The notes under the pieces are model-generated. The model ran no database searches, had not been told where the DNA came from, and saw nothing but the letters and a program-made list of their open reading frames with translations. Both the position numbers and the translations under genes were made by a program. A stretch of 64,000 nt of DNA from Manis javanica (lineage: Eukaryota; Chordata; Mammalia; Pholidota; Manidae). The stretch spans positions 24,571,343-24,635,342 of the forward strand of contig NC_133156.1 in assembly GCF_040802235.1 (NCBI RefSeq), given 5' to 3'. This document shows positions 44,801 through 57,316 of this stretch, piece after piece; within the stretch, counting starts at the first letter, position 1, and each line of letters begins with the position of its first letter.

Positions 44801-45647
44801 AAAATCTCTTAGACATAAACATGAGTGACATCTTCTTGAACATATTTCCCTGGGCAAGGAAAACAAAAGCAAAAATGAACATGTGGGACAATATTAAGCT
44901 GAAAAGCTTCTGTACAGCAAAAGACACCATCAATAGAACAAAAAGGTACCCTATAGTATGGGAGAATATATTTGTAAATGACAGATCTGATAAAGGCTTG
45001 ACATCCAAATTATATAAAGAGCTCACACACCTCAACAAACAAAAAACAAATGATCCAATTAAAAAATGGGCAGAGGAACTGAACAGTTCTCCAAAAAAGA
45101 AATTCAGATGGCCAACAGACACATGAAAAGATGCTCCACATTGCTAATTATCAGAGAAATGCAAATTAAAACCACAATGAGATATCATCTCACACCAGTA
45201 AGGATGGCTACCATCCAGAAGACAAACAACAACAAATGTTGGCAAGGTTGTGGAGAAAGGCGAACCCTCCTTCACTGCTGGTGGGAATGTAAATTAGTTC
45301 AACCATTGTGGAAAGCAGTATAGAAATTCCTCAATATGCTCAAAATAGACTTACCATTTGAACGAGGAATTCCACTCCTGGGAATTTACTATAAGAATGC
45401 AGCACTCCAGTCTGAAAAAGACAGATGCACCCCTATGTTTATCACAGCACTATTTACAATAGCCAAGAACTGGAAGCAACCTAAGTGTCCACCAGTAGAT
45501 GCATGGATAAAGAAGATGTGGTACATATACACAATGGAATGTTATTCAGCCGTAAGAAGGAAACAAATCCTACCATTTGCAACAACATGGATGGAGCTAG
45601 AGGGTATTATGCTCAGTGAAATAAGCCAAGCGGAGAAAGAGAAATAA
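41864..45647 (+). pseudogene. L1 ORF2p (endonuclease-RT), broken, copy E
   Basis: ATG at 41864. The endonuclease is broken after about 53 codons at 42020, with later pieces at 42152-42742. RT pieces lie at 43140-43496, 43544-43972 and 43963-44454. The F-A-D-D active site is intact near 43945-43960 but falls where the frame changes. The C-terminal region lies at 44451-44735, 44821-45126, 45066-45323 and 45336-45647, with a recognisable Cys-rich segment ([18 protein letters not shown]). At least eight frame breaks make it nonfunctional. Confidence 0.92.
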
Positions 45648-46514
45648 CAAATGATTTCACTCATCTGTGCAGTATAAGAACAAAAGGGAAACTGAAGGAA
45701 TAAAACAGCAGCAGAATCACAGAACCCAAGAATGGACTAACAGGTACCAAAGGGAAATGGACTTGGGAGGATGGGTGGGTAGGAAGGAATGAGGCGGGGG
45801 GAATAAGAGAGGGGGTATTATGATTAGCATGCATAATGTGGGGGGTGGGAGAAAGGGGAGGGCTGTGCAACACAGAGAAGACAAGTAGGGATTCTACAAC
45901 ATTTTTTATGCTGATGGACAATGACTGTAATGGGGTTGTGGGGCTGACTTGGTATAGGGGAGAGCCTAGTAAACATAATATTCTTCATGTAATTGTAGAT
46001 TAATGATACGAAAAAAAGTGAGAAAGAAAAGGGGATTACTTCCTGATAGGATAAAACTAACTGCAAGTCAATGATTAATGCATGCTTTATATATCCTTAA
46101 TTTTGATTTTTTAAAGGGTGTCAGATGATCAGCTATGGAAGTACATTTTTCTGATAATATTCCTTTCTCTTAACAAAAAAAAAAGCAGTTCCTGTTTGGT
46201 GATCTCCAATAGGTTCTTCACAATGGTATAAAGGTCATATCACAGTGTGGTCAAAGGGTTTGTTTGTGTTTATACAGAGGATCAAACCTAATTTGGCTAC
46301 ACAGAAAGTGAATTAAGATATGATATGAAGAAGAACTTCCAACATCAACATCCTCTGGAAGAGTCATTCCAGAAGATGAACATCAAAAAACTTCAACAGA
46401 GATCCCGGCACTGCTGCAGTTGTAGGTGTAGTCTTCCCACTGGTTCCTGGACTTTCCACTGGAATGAAGTAGGAGATATCTAAGCTGGCCTGTGTATATA
46501 GTAAAACAACAAAT

Positions 46515-46907
46515 TTGACTGGATCTATACTGTCAGAACTCAACCAAGAATTAGGAGAAGTGCAAGTTGCACTGCTCCAAAATCGTGCAACTATAGACTA
46601 TCTACTGTTAAAAGAACATATGGGATGTGAACAGTTCCCAGAAATGTGTTGTTTTAATTTGTCTGATTTTTCTCAAACTATTCAAACTCAGTTAGACAAT
46701 ATCCATCATATCATTGATAAGTTTTCACAAATGCCTAGGGTACCTAACTGGTTTTCTTGGTTTCACTGGATATGGCTGGTAATTGTAGGTCTGCTTTTGT
46801 TATGTAGCTGTATTCCTATTATGTTAATGTATGTGCACAATTTAATTAGTAGTTTAAAACCTATACATGCTTATGTTACTCTACAAGAAGACATGTCAAA
46901 GAAATAA
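46515..46907 (+). pseudogene. env: Endogenous retrovirus env, transmembrane-subunit fragment (composite 2)
   Basis: 130 open codons with an L-Q-N-R segment, C-E-Q-F-P-E-M-C-C (C-X6-C-C disulfide motif intact), Trp-rich membrane-proximal N-W-F-S-W-F-H-W, a membrane helix and the D-M-S-K-K C-terminus. A TAA upstream (about 46480, Lys codon in the other copy) and the absence of SU or a fusion peptide make it a remnant. It is a different retrovirus family from the provirus at 27-36 kb. Confidence 0.82.
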
Positions 46908-47501
46908 TCAATCTTCCCATGTTTTTTCTTCTGTCTGCTACTTCTATAGCTTTTCTTCTTCCTTCCTAATTACAACCCTTTAGTAGCATTAGTGCCTCAT
47001 ATTGAAAATTACTGAGTATCATAATTCTTCCAAGTGGTAAAGATACCTCAAGACAAATGCTGGGCATAGAAACCACAGGGCATAAATATGCAAAGACGTA
47101 AAAAGCTAACCTTTTCAAACAATAAGGCTTCTCTCTCACTTACCAACTTTACATTTCCCTGTATGGCCCTGGAAGATGACTGGTTAGCCAGAGACGGGTA
47201 AGATTCCTCAAAGGAGAAACAACCTAAGAAAGGCACAGTCGCAGGGGGGCCATCAGGTGAGAAATTGCGTATCAACGAAGGGAGACTTAGAACCTCACCC
47301 CCCCCACCCCATTTTGAGAGAAATCTGCATCCGTGGATGTTTTGTTGCACTTGTCTAGCTTGGATTAACACTTATTCTATAGGCACAGACCTGATCATCT
47401 ACATTTACCCTCTTACAGCACTAAATTATGTTTTCTACCTTTATCTTGCATCTATCTACCACTTCAGCATTTTATTTAAAAAAATAATAATAAGGGAGAA
47501 A

Positions 47502-47806
47502 TGTGGGATTCACATATAAATCAAGTACAAAAATCAAATGAATAATCATATCTGACTTGATTGTTTATAGTTCATGATGTGTGATCAAAATTGAAAGTTT
47601 CTATGATGTGACTGCCCTTGCACTGTTCACCATGTAAGAACTTATTCACCATGTAAGAACTTGTTTGTTATGCTTCAGAAGTTTGAAGACTGTTGAGAAA
47701 TAGTCTTGGGGTTGATTAATGACTGTGCATTGAGTCCCCTATACAGAATTTTATTGTTGTTAACAACCATTTGATCAATAAATATGAGAGATGCCCTGTC
47801 AAATAA
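47502..47806 (+). repeat. Truncated retroviral LTR (U3-R) of composite 2
   Basis: Begins TGTGGG after the polypurine tract. It contains an internal direct repeat (caccatgtaagaactt, at about 47629 and 47649) and AATAAA near 47777-47782, and ends about 20 bases later in A-rich sequence. It lacks U5, like the other copy. Confidence 0.75.
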
Positions 47807-47819
47807 AAAGAATATATGA
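47807..47819 (+). repeat. Target-site duplication, 3' side of composite 2
   Basis: AAAGAATATATGA, one mismatch to 39875-39887. Confidence 0.75.
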
Positions 47820-48991
47820 ATTTTCGAATGGAAAGCATTCAAATGGGAGGGATTCAAACAAGTGAATGAGCCATTTTTTCCCTGTCATTTGAGTAAGATC
47901 TCTTGTAAGATTTAACATTTGTAAGATCACATACACAAAGTTATTTTCCAGTTAGTCCTACTTATAAAATTGTAAGATCGTTCATAAGGTTTCTGAGGTT
48001 GATAAAATGCCTTCTTTTTGAATAAATCAGTTAACTGCCAGAAGTATAAGAATGTAAAAAAAGATTCCTTCCTAAAAGCACTAGGATACTTAATTTTTTC
48101 TTTCCTGTGTTTGATACAAGTGTGTGACTTCTTGGTTAACTTTGATCTTGTTTACAATTGAAATCTTAAGTGGATAAAATAAGAATTCTCAGAAGAACTA
48201 TGCATAATATAACCTAGGGGATTACTCTTTCAGTGTTAAATGGGACTGGGTGGATCTTCTATCAGATCGAACTATCATATTATTGTTACTTTTTGCATAT
48301 TTGTTCTGATTCATATATGAAATGAAAAGTAGTTGAGTGCGGCCTCATTGGCTGGATTGCCAGTGCTCTCTTGCTGGCCCTTGTCGGCCTTCAACACATT
48401 ACAGCTCTGGCTGATTGCTCCACCAATCAAGCTTCGGTCTGAGGGCCCCAGTTGGTAGTCCATGCTGGAAATTGCATGTCATTTCTTCAGAATTTCTTTT
48501 GTTCTATCTCAGGGATTGAGTTTGGGTAGGGTTCTCTCTACCCTTTCCCTTTCTGCCCCTCTCAATTGATTTCATTTCATTTCAGGCAGGCAGTTTACCT
48601 TGCACACACTACTTTCCTTGTTCTTTTTATACATCCCTCTTCCCGGTAAAATAACACTGTAATGATGGCTGATAAACCAGGGTAGTCCTAGTGATATTCA
48701 ACATAACAAAGAACTGTTATCTTCAATATTCAAATCCCACAGAGCACTTCTAAGAATATCTAGAAGTTTTTTTTACTTGTGGTTGTTCTTAAAACTGCTT
48801 TTTCTGAAATGTTAGCATTAAGATAAAATCTTTTGTTTATTTTTTTGTGTATAAGGGCTTTAAGTGTTCCGCTCCATTGTAAACGCAAAGTTTTTCAACT
48901 TTAGTGTAGATTTTTTCAGGATTTTGTGGAGCTAGCCATGGTAGTCTCCAGGTACCATTTACTGTTTCTATGGACAAAATACAGTAGGAGA
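47820..48991. other. Unassigned spacer
   Basis: No gene or repeat family recognised. A somewhat GC-richer island is at 48340-48500. Confidence 0.4.
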
Positions 48992-49646
48992 GGGAGAGGA
49001 TTAAAGATGGCGGCGTGAGAGGAGAGACAGAGGCTTCCCCCTAAAACTGGATATAACAAGGAAGTATAGTTGGCGCAACGAATCCTGAGAGAGCAACAGG
49101 AGAGAGCAACAGGAAAGAGGACGAAGCCAGACCGCATACACCTGGAGAAAAGAGCAGACCTCACTGAACAGGGACATGTACTAGAACTGTGGCTCAGCAG
49201 GATCTGAGCCCCTCCCACACCCCAGCTCACTGGTGGGAGGAAGAGAAACGGAGCAAGGAGGGAGTGGAAGGCTTGGGAATGCTGAATACCTAGCTACAGA
49301 GATCTGCTCTGGGAGCACAAACCTACATTTCATGGTGCTTTCATCATACTCTTCTGATTATGGGGTCGGAAAGCTGTGACAGGTGGAGACTTCCTGGGGA
49401 GACACAGATTCCAGCCGCTTGCAGAAAGCAGGGATCCATACCTGGCTGCTCTGGGACAAAAGCATATCTCTGTGCTTGGCACACTGGTTCAGGCAATGGA
49501 GACAGGCACAGCAGCCGGAAAGCAGGGAACAGCTCTTTCCTCCACCCAGGCAGCAATACTACTCCCCTGTGACCTCTGACGTGGCTTCAGGGGCTAAGCA
49601 GCTCCAGAATAGAGCTTCTGGATACTAGAGGATATGATGTACAAAG

Positions 49647-50050
49647 ATGATACACCAAAGAAACCTGGTCCAGAGTATAATTACTAATACAACTCCAAAG
49701 AAAGATTTAAATGATATGGAACTTGTTACTCTTCCTGAAAGGGAGTTCAAAATAAAAATCATCAACATTCTAATGGAGGTACAGAAATATATCCAAGAAC
49801 TCAGGAATGAATTCAGGTCGGAGATCCAATCATTGAATAGTTCTCAGCAGAAACCTTACAGGACAGAAGGGAGTGGCATGATGTATTTAATATCATGAAG
49901 CAGAAGGGCCTGGAACCAAGATTATTTTTTCTGGCAAGAATATCATTAAAATTTGAAGGATGGATTAAACAATTTCAAGATAAGCAAAAGCTGAGAGAAT
50001 TTACCTCCCACAAACCATCTCTACAGTCTATTTTGGAGGGACTTCTATAG
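49647..50050 (+). pseudogene. L1 ORF1p with large internal deletion, copy F
   Basis: ATG at 49647 (M-I-H-Q-R-N). The N-terminal part (LPEREFKIKIINILMEVQKY) runs straight into C-terminal-domain sequence (Q-Q-K-P-Y-R-T-E-G near 49850, then FEGWIKQFQDKQKLREF to a stop at 50050). The RRM and much of the coiled coil are absent, and the frame shifts at about 49890. The deletion keeps the start of the coiled coil and the CTD only. Confidence 0.82.
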
Positions 50051-50359
50051 ATGGAAGTGTTCCTAAGGTTGAACAGCTGTCACCAGAGGTAACAAAACCA
50101 CAGTAAATAAAGTAGAACAGCTAATTACTAAGCAAATGCACAATTAAATTAACTATCCCCAAAGTCAATCAAGGGATAGACAAAGAATACAGAATATGAT
50201 ACCTAATATATAAAGAATGGAGGAGGAAGAAAAAGGAGGAGAAACAGGAAAGAACCTTTAGATTCTGTTTGTGACAGCATACTAAGTGAATTAAGTTAAA
50301 ATCTTAGATAGTAAGGAAATTAACCTTGAATTTTGGTAACCACGAATCCAAACCCTGCA

Positions 50360-53300
50360 ATGGCAATAAGTACATACCTATGGATAATCACCCTAAATGT
50401 AAATGGACTGAATGCACCAATCAAAAGACATAGAGTAATAGAATGGATAAAAAAGCAAGACCCATCTATATTGTGCTTACAAGAGACTCTCCTCAAACCC
50501 AAAGACATGCACAGACTAAAAGTCAAGGGATGGAAAAAGATATTTCATGCAAACAATAGGGAGAAAAAAGCAGGTGTTGCAGTACTAGTATGAGACAAAA
50601 TAGACTTCAAAACAAAGAAAGTAATGAGATAAAGAAGGACATTACATAATGATAAAGGGGTCAGTCCAACAAGAGGATATATCCATTATAAATATATATG
50701 CACCCAACACAGAGGAGCACCAGCATATGTGAAACAAATACTAACAGAACTAAAGGAGGAAATAGAATGCAATGCATTCATTATGGGAGACTTAAACACA
50801 ACATTCACTTTAAAGGACAGATCCACCAGACAGAAAACAAGTAAGGACACAGAGGCACTGAACAACACACTAGAACAGATGGACCTAATAGACATCTTTA
50901 GAACTCTATATCAAAAAGAAACAGGATACACATTCTTCTCAAGTGCACTTGGAACATTCTCCAGAATAGACCACAAAAAGAGCCACAGAAAATTCAAAAA
51001 GATTGAAATTCTACCAACCAACTTTTCAGACCATAAAAGCATAAAACTAGAACTAAATTGCACAAAGAAAGCAAAAAGTCTCACAAACACATGGAGGCTT
51101 AATAACATGCTCCTAAATAATCAATGGATCAACAACCAAATTAAAATAGAGATCAAGCAATACATGGAAACAAATGACAACAACACAAAGCCCCAACTTC
51201 TGTGGGACACAGCGAAAGCAGTCTTAAGAGGAGAGTATATAGCACTCCAGGCATATTTAAAGAAGGAAGAACAAACCCAAATAAATAGTCTAACGTCACA
51301 ATTATCAAAATTGGAAAAAAAAGAACAAATGAGGCCTAAATTCAGCAGAAGGAGGGACATAATAAAGATCAGAGAAGAATGAAATTGAGAAGAATAAAAT
51401 AGAAAAAATCAATGAAACCAAGACCTGGTTCTTTGAGAAAATAAACAAAACAGATAAGCCTCTAGCCAGACTTATTAGGAGAAAAAGAGAATCAACACAC
51501 ATCAACAGAATCAGAAATGAGAAAGGAAACATCATGACGGACCCCACAGAAATACAAAGTATTAGAGAGGACTACGAAAACCCATATGCTAACAAGCTGG
51601 AAAACCTAGAAGAAATTGACAAATTCCTAGAAAAATACAACCTTCCAAGACTCACTCATAAAGAAACAGAAAATCTAAACAGACCAATTACCAGCAACGA
51701 AATTGAAGTGGTACTCAAAAAACTACCCAAGAACAAAACCCCCGGGACAGATGGATTTACCTCGGAATTTTATCAGACATACAGAGAAGACATAATACAC
51801 ATTCTCCTTAAAGTTTTCCAAAAAATAGAAGAGGATAGAATACTCCCAAACTCACTCTATGATGCAAACATCACCCTAATACCCAAACCAGACAAGGACT
51901 CCACCAAAAAATAATATTAGAGACCAATATCCCTGATGACTGTACATGCAAAAATACTCAATAAAATATTAGCAAACCGAATTCAAAAATACATCAGAAG
52001 GGTCATACACCATGACCAAGTGGGATTCATCCCAGGGGTGCAAGGATGGTACAACATTCCAAAATCCATCAACATCATCCACCACATGAACAAAAAGTAC
52101 AAAATCCACATGAGCATCTCCATAGATGCTGAAAAAGCATTCTACAAAATTCAACATCCATTCATGATAAGAACTCCCAACAAATGGGTATACAGGGCAA
52201 GTACCTTGACATAATAAAGGCCATATATGATAAACCCACAGCCAACATCGTACTGAAAAGTGAGAAGCTGAAAGCTTTTCCTCTGCGATCGGGAACAAGA
52301 CAGGGATGCCCACTCTCCCCACTGTTATTCAACATAGCACTGGATGTCCTAGCCATGACTATTAGACAAAACAAAGAAATACAAGGAATCCAGATTGGTA
52401 ATGAAGAAGTCAAACTGCCAGTATTTGCAGATGTCATGATATTGTACATAAAAAATCCTAAAGAATCCATTCCAAAACTACTAGTAATAATTGAATTCAG
52501 CAAAGTTGCAGGATACAAAATTAATACACCGAAATATGTTGCATTCCTATACACTAATGATGAACTAGCAGAAAGAGAAATCAGGAAAAGAATTTCATTC
52601 ACAATTGCATCAAAAAGAATGAAATACCTAGGAATAAACCAAGGAAGTGAGTGAAAGACCTACACCCTGAAAACTACAAGACACTCTTAAGAGAAATTAC
52701 AGAGAAACTCATCCCACGCAATTTGGTAGGAATAATAAATATTGTCAAAATGGCCATCCTGCCTAAAGCAATCTACAGATTCTATGCAATCCCTATCAAA
52801 ATATCAACAGCATTCTTCAACGAACTGGAACAAATAGTTCAAAAATTCATATGGAAGCACAAAAGACCCCAAATAGACAAAGCAATCATGAGAAGGAAGA
52901 ATAAAGCAGAGGGGATCTTGCTTCCCAACTTTGAGCACTACTACAAAGCCACAGTTTTGGTACTGGCACAAGAACAGACCCATAGACCAGTGGAACAGAA
53001 TAGAGAGTCCAGATATTAACCCAAGCATGTATGGTTAATTAATACATGATAAAAGAGCCATGGATATATAATGGGGAAATGAAAGCCTCTTCAACAGCTG
53101 GTCTTGGCAAAACTGCACAGCTACATGTAAAAGAATGAAAACTGGCTTACTGCCTAACTCCATACACAAAAGTAAACTTGAAATGGATAAAAGACCTGAA
53201 TGTAAGTCATGAAACCATAAAACTCTTAGAAGAATACATAGGCAAAACTCTTCTGAAGATAAACATGAGTGACTTCTTAATGAACATATCTCCCTGGGCA

Positions 53301-54129
53301 AGGAAAACAAAAGAAAAAATGAACAAGAAGGAAGCACTATATCACACTAAAAAGCTTCTGTACAGCAAAGTACACCACCTGTAGAACAAAAAGACATCCT
53401 ACACTATGGGAGAATATATTCAAAAATGACATATCTGATAAGGGGTTGACATCCAAAATATATAAAGAGCTCATGTACCTCAACAAAGAGAAAACAAATA
53501 AGCCAATTAAAAAATGGGCAGAGGATATGAACAGACACTTCTCCAAAGAAGAAATTCAGATGGCCAACAGACACATGAAAAGATGCTCCACATCGCTATT
53601 CAACACAGAAATGCAAATTAAAACCACAATGAGATATCACCACACACCAGTTAGGATGGCCAACATCCAAAAGAGTAGGAACAACAAATGCTGGCGAGGA
53701 TGCGGAGGAAGGGGAGCCCTCCTATATTGCTGGTGGGAATGTAAATTAGTTCAACCATTGTGGAAAACAGTATGGAGGTTCCTCAAAAAGCTCAAAATAG
53801 AAATACCATTTGACCCAGGAATTCCACTCCTAGGAATTTACCCTAAGAATGCAGCAGCCCAGTTTGAAAAAGACATATGCCCCCCTATGTTTATAGCCAC
53901 ACTATTCACAATAGCCAAGAAATGGAAGCAACCTAAGTGTGCATCAGTAGATGAATGGATAAAGAAGATGTGGTACACATACACAATGGAATGTTATTCA
54001 GCCATAAGAAGAAAACAAATCCTACCATTTGCACCAACATGGATGGAGCTAGAGGGTATTATGCTCAGTGAAATAAGCCAGGCAGAGAAAGACAAGTATC
54101 TAATGATTTCACTCATTTGTGGAGTATAA
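50360..54129 (+). pseudogene. L1 ORF2p (endonuclease-RT), broken, copy F
   Basis: ATG at 50360. Endonuclease pieces at 50360-50593 and 50729-51382. RT pieces at 51534-51914, 51936-52214 and 52184-52654, where the active site reads F-A-D-V instead of F-A-D-D (near 52425). Thumb and C-terminal parts at 52651-53019, 53178-53384 and 53446-54129, with [18 protein letters not shown]. Stops and frameshifts throughout. Confidence 0.92.
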
Positions 54130-54460
54130 GAACAAAGAAAAAACTGAAGGAACAATACAGCAGCAGACTCACAGAACCCAAGAATGGACTAATAGTTACC
54201 AAAGGGAAAGGGACTGGGGAGGATGGGTATGAAGTGAGGGATAAGGGTAAAAGGGGGAATTATGATTAGCACACATAAAGTAGGGGGGTGGGCATGGGGA
54301 AGGCAGTATAGCACAGAGCAGACAAGTAGTGATTCTACATCTTACTATGCTGATGGACAGTGACTGTAATGGGGTATGTTTTGGGGACTTGGTAATGGGG
54401 GGAATCTAGTAATTACAATGTTGTTCATGTAAGTGTATATAAATGGTACCAAAAAATAAG

Positions 54461-55179
54461 AATAAAAATTATTTTTTAATTACACTAACACCAGAAAAAC
54501 CAAAACAAACAAACAATGCCAAGATCCAGATTTCTAATGTACAGTTCTCTCTAGGTTTTACCCGTTTTGTGTTAGGTCTTATGAATCCACTCCTGTACAT
54601 ATATAGTCTAGCTGTCAAAAGAATTTGGGTAAAATTTATATTCAGTTCATGCCTCATATTTTTCTCTTGTGGTTAGAATTTAACCCATTAATTTTTCAGC
54701 CGATTTGCCAGTCTTGAAAGATACCATAAGCCAATAAGGCTGTGTTTTTCCACTACTGTCTCTTTCACCCATAGCCACTGGGGTTCAGAAAATGTCTTCT
54801 GACCAGAAATCCACAAATAGAACTCTCACTTCTTGAAGTTGCAGTGTTTTCTCTTCTGTCTGATTTTGTGCACTTTCCAGTATCTTTAACAAGTTTTTTA
54901 AATTGATTTTTATAATTGTTACCTGCAAAATGCTTTATGTGACCACTTCATTCTTCCACAATTACTGGAAGCTGCTGTTTTATATTTTTAAATTATATCA
55001 ACATTATTATAAGAGCTTCCTTGTCATCAAATGCCCAACATGAAAAAAGTTTCCAAATAAAAAAGAGAAGCTCCAATTTCACCAGTATTTTTATAGGTCA
55101 AACATTCTTAATATGAATATCTCAGCTACTATATTCCTCAGGATAGATGGAATAATAATCAAGCTCATATGTACTATAA
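54461..55179. other. Unassigned AT-rich spacer
   Basis: No gene or repeat family recognised. Confidence 0.4.
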
Positions 55180-57240
55180 AAAAACTGACTTGTCTTTGGG
55201 TAACAGCTTTATTTGAAATATAATTCACATACCACATAATTCACCTATTTAAATTGTACAGTTTAATGATTTTTAGAACATGGAGTTCTGCAATTACTAT
55301 TATACTCAATTTTAGAATATTTTCATCATGCTAAAAGGAAACCCTATACTCTTTAGCTATGGCCCCATTGTCCCTTAACTGCCCCCCCAACCAGACTTAG
55401 GCAATTACTAATCTACTTTCAATATCTATAGATTTGCCTGTTCTATTTCATATCAACTGAATCATATAATACCTGGTCTTCTGAAACTAGATTCTTTCAC
55501 TTAGCATAATGTTTTCAAGGTTTTTCCATCTTGTAGCTTCATTCATTTTTATGGACAAATAAAATCCCATAATATGGATATGCTACATTTTGTTAATTCA
55601 TTCACCAACTGATGATGATCAATCCACCTTCTGAATATCACAAAACAATGCTGCTATCAACACTTTTGTCCAGGTTTTTGTGTGAAAGAATGTTTTCACC
55701 TCTCTTGGGTATATGTCTCGGAATGAAGTGGGTGGGACAAATGTTTAACTGATTGAGGAGCACCCAGACTTTTCCAGAGTGGCTGTACCATTTTATATTC
55801 CCACCAGGGGTATACGAAGCTTCTCATTCATATGGTTTGTCAAACTCCTGGTCAACATTTATTAGTCTTTTTTACTACAGTCATCCTACTGGGTGTAAAG
55901 TGACATCTCATTATTGTTTTGATTGGTATTTCCCTGGTAGCTAATGATATTGATCATCTTGTGTACTTACTGGCCATTTCTATGCCTTCTTTGGAGAAAT
56001 CCTTATAGGTTGTTCACCCAATTTTTAATTGCATTCTTTATATAGTCCAGATACAAGTTCCTTATCATATATATTATTCACAAATATTTTCTTCCATTCT
56101 GTGGGTTGTCTTTTCATTTTTTTCATAGTCTCTGAGGCACAAAAGTTTTAACTATTGGTCAAGTCCAACTTAACTAAGTTTTTCTGTTTTCCTAATGCCT
56201 GTGGTGTCATATCTAAAAAAACACTGACAGATGCAACACGAAGATTTACTTCTGTTTTTCTAAGAGTTTTAGAAAAACTAAAAATATTTTTAGCTGTTGC
56301 ATTTAGGTTTTTGATCCATTTCAAGTTGTTTTGTATATCATATGAGATAGGGGACCAACTTCATTCTTTTCCACATGGACATTCAGTTATCCCAGCACCA
56401 TTTGCTAAAGGGACTAGTTTTTCCTCACTGAGTTGTTTTGGAACTCTTGTTGAAAATCAACTGACTATAAACATGATGATTTATTTCTGAGTTCTCAACT
56501 CTATTCCATTTATCTATATGTCTATCCTTATGTCAGTGCCACACTGTCTTAATGTTTTACTTACAGACAGTTTTAAAATCAGAAAGAGTGAAGCCTTGAT
56601 CTTTGTTCTTTTTCTACATTATTTTAGCTATTAGAGGTCACTTGAATTTCCATGTGAATGTTAGGATCAGCTTGTCAATTTCTACAAAGAAGTCAACTGG
56701 AATTCTGATAAGGGTTGGGTTGAATCTATAGATCAGTTGGGGAAGTACTGCCATCTTCATGACATTAAGTCTTCGGATCCAGGAATACAGGATGTCTTTA
56801 TTTATTTATACCTTCTTTAATTTATTTCAATAATGTTTTATAGTCTTCAGCATACAAGGTTTGGACTTTCCAAAAATTTACTCCTACATATTTAAATCTT
56901 TCCAATGCTATTATAAATGGAACTGTTTTCTTAATTTTTCAGTTTGCTCATTGTTATTACATAGAAATACAATTGATTTTTTTATATTAGTTTGGTTATC
57001 TTCCAAATTTGCTGAGCTAATTTATTAGTTCTGCTAGTTTTTAGTGGGTTCCTTACTGATCACCACCTACTAAATCATGTCATCTGCAAATAGATGTAGA
57101 TTTACTTCTGTCTTTATAGTTTAGATGTCTTTAATTTCATTGCCTTGTCTACTTGTCCTGGCTAGAATTCCAGTACAATGTTGAGTACAACTAGTGAAAG
57201 TAGATATTCTTGTCTTGTTCGTGACCTTAAGGGTCATTGC
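55180..57240 (-). mobile_element. Old L1 3' half (mammalian-wide type)
   Basis: Minus-strand old L1: the 3' UTR landmark 'gaaatataattcacatacca' near 55215, then the ORF2 C-terminal region through RT (the 'tcatctgcaaatag' FADD region near 57075). Heavily decayed, with no long open frames. Confidence 0.75.
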
Positions 57241-57316
57241 AGTGGCTCACAACCTTTATTTTCACTCATATTATGTGTGAGCCATGGCTGACGGTAGGTC
57301 AGTTGCAAATATGCTC
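57241..57316. other. Short spacer next to L1 copy G
   Basis: Sequence between old L1 and the young L1 3' end, not recognised as L1. Confidence 0.35.

Larger units (their letters stand above)
39888..46012 (+). mobile_element. LINE-1 copy E (L1 part of composite 2), full length
   Basis: 5' UTR (39888-40702), ORF1 (40703-41548), ORF2 (41864-45647), 3' UTR (45648-46012). The ORF1 N-terminus (MKRQNYRQTKIT) is shared with copy G at 57-63.6 kb and differs from that of copies A and B. Coding regions are broken. Confidence 0.95.
39888..47806 (+). mobile_element. Composite retroelement 2: L1 joined to retroviral env-LTR tail
   Basis: Full-length L1 (39888 to about 46012), A-rich junction (about 46010-46030), env-TM segment, polypurine tract, then an LTR truncated after AATAAA and a short A-rich end (47801-47809, partly shared with the target duplication). 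Target duplications flank the whole 7.9-kb unit, not the L1 alone. The junction sequence matches that of composite 1 at 15360-15410 in reverse complement. The two tails have clearly diverged, so the copies are not a recent local duplication. Confidence 0.82.
46013..47806 (+). mobile_element. Retroviral 3' tail of composite 2 (env TM to truncated LTR)
   Basis: About 1.8 kb joined to the L1 3' end. An unassigned stretch of about 160 bases and an internal A10 run (about 46175-46184) come first, then env-like sequence, a polypurine tract (AAGGGAGAAA, 47492-47501) and the LTR. Homologous over its whole length to 13600-15392 (reverse complement). Confidence 0.82.
48992..54460 (+). mobile_element. 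LINE-1 copy F, 5' end present, internally deleted ORF1
   Basis: 5' UTR of a different type (AAGATGGCGGCGTGAG near 49003, then ORF1 at 49647), ORF2 (50360-54129), and 3' UTR ending in an A-rich stretch near 54450-54475. About 5.5 kb, shorter than its relatives because most of ORF1 is missing. No env-LTR tail follows it. Confidence 0.92.

Noticed and set aside
13590-47806. The two composites as arms of one inverted segmental duplication
   Set aside because: Their L1 ORF1/5' UTR types differ and outer flanks do not match; the plus-strand copy has its own target duplication. A genome-wide search would settle it.
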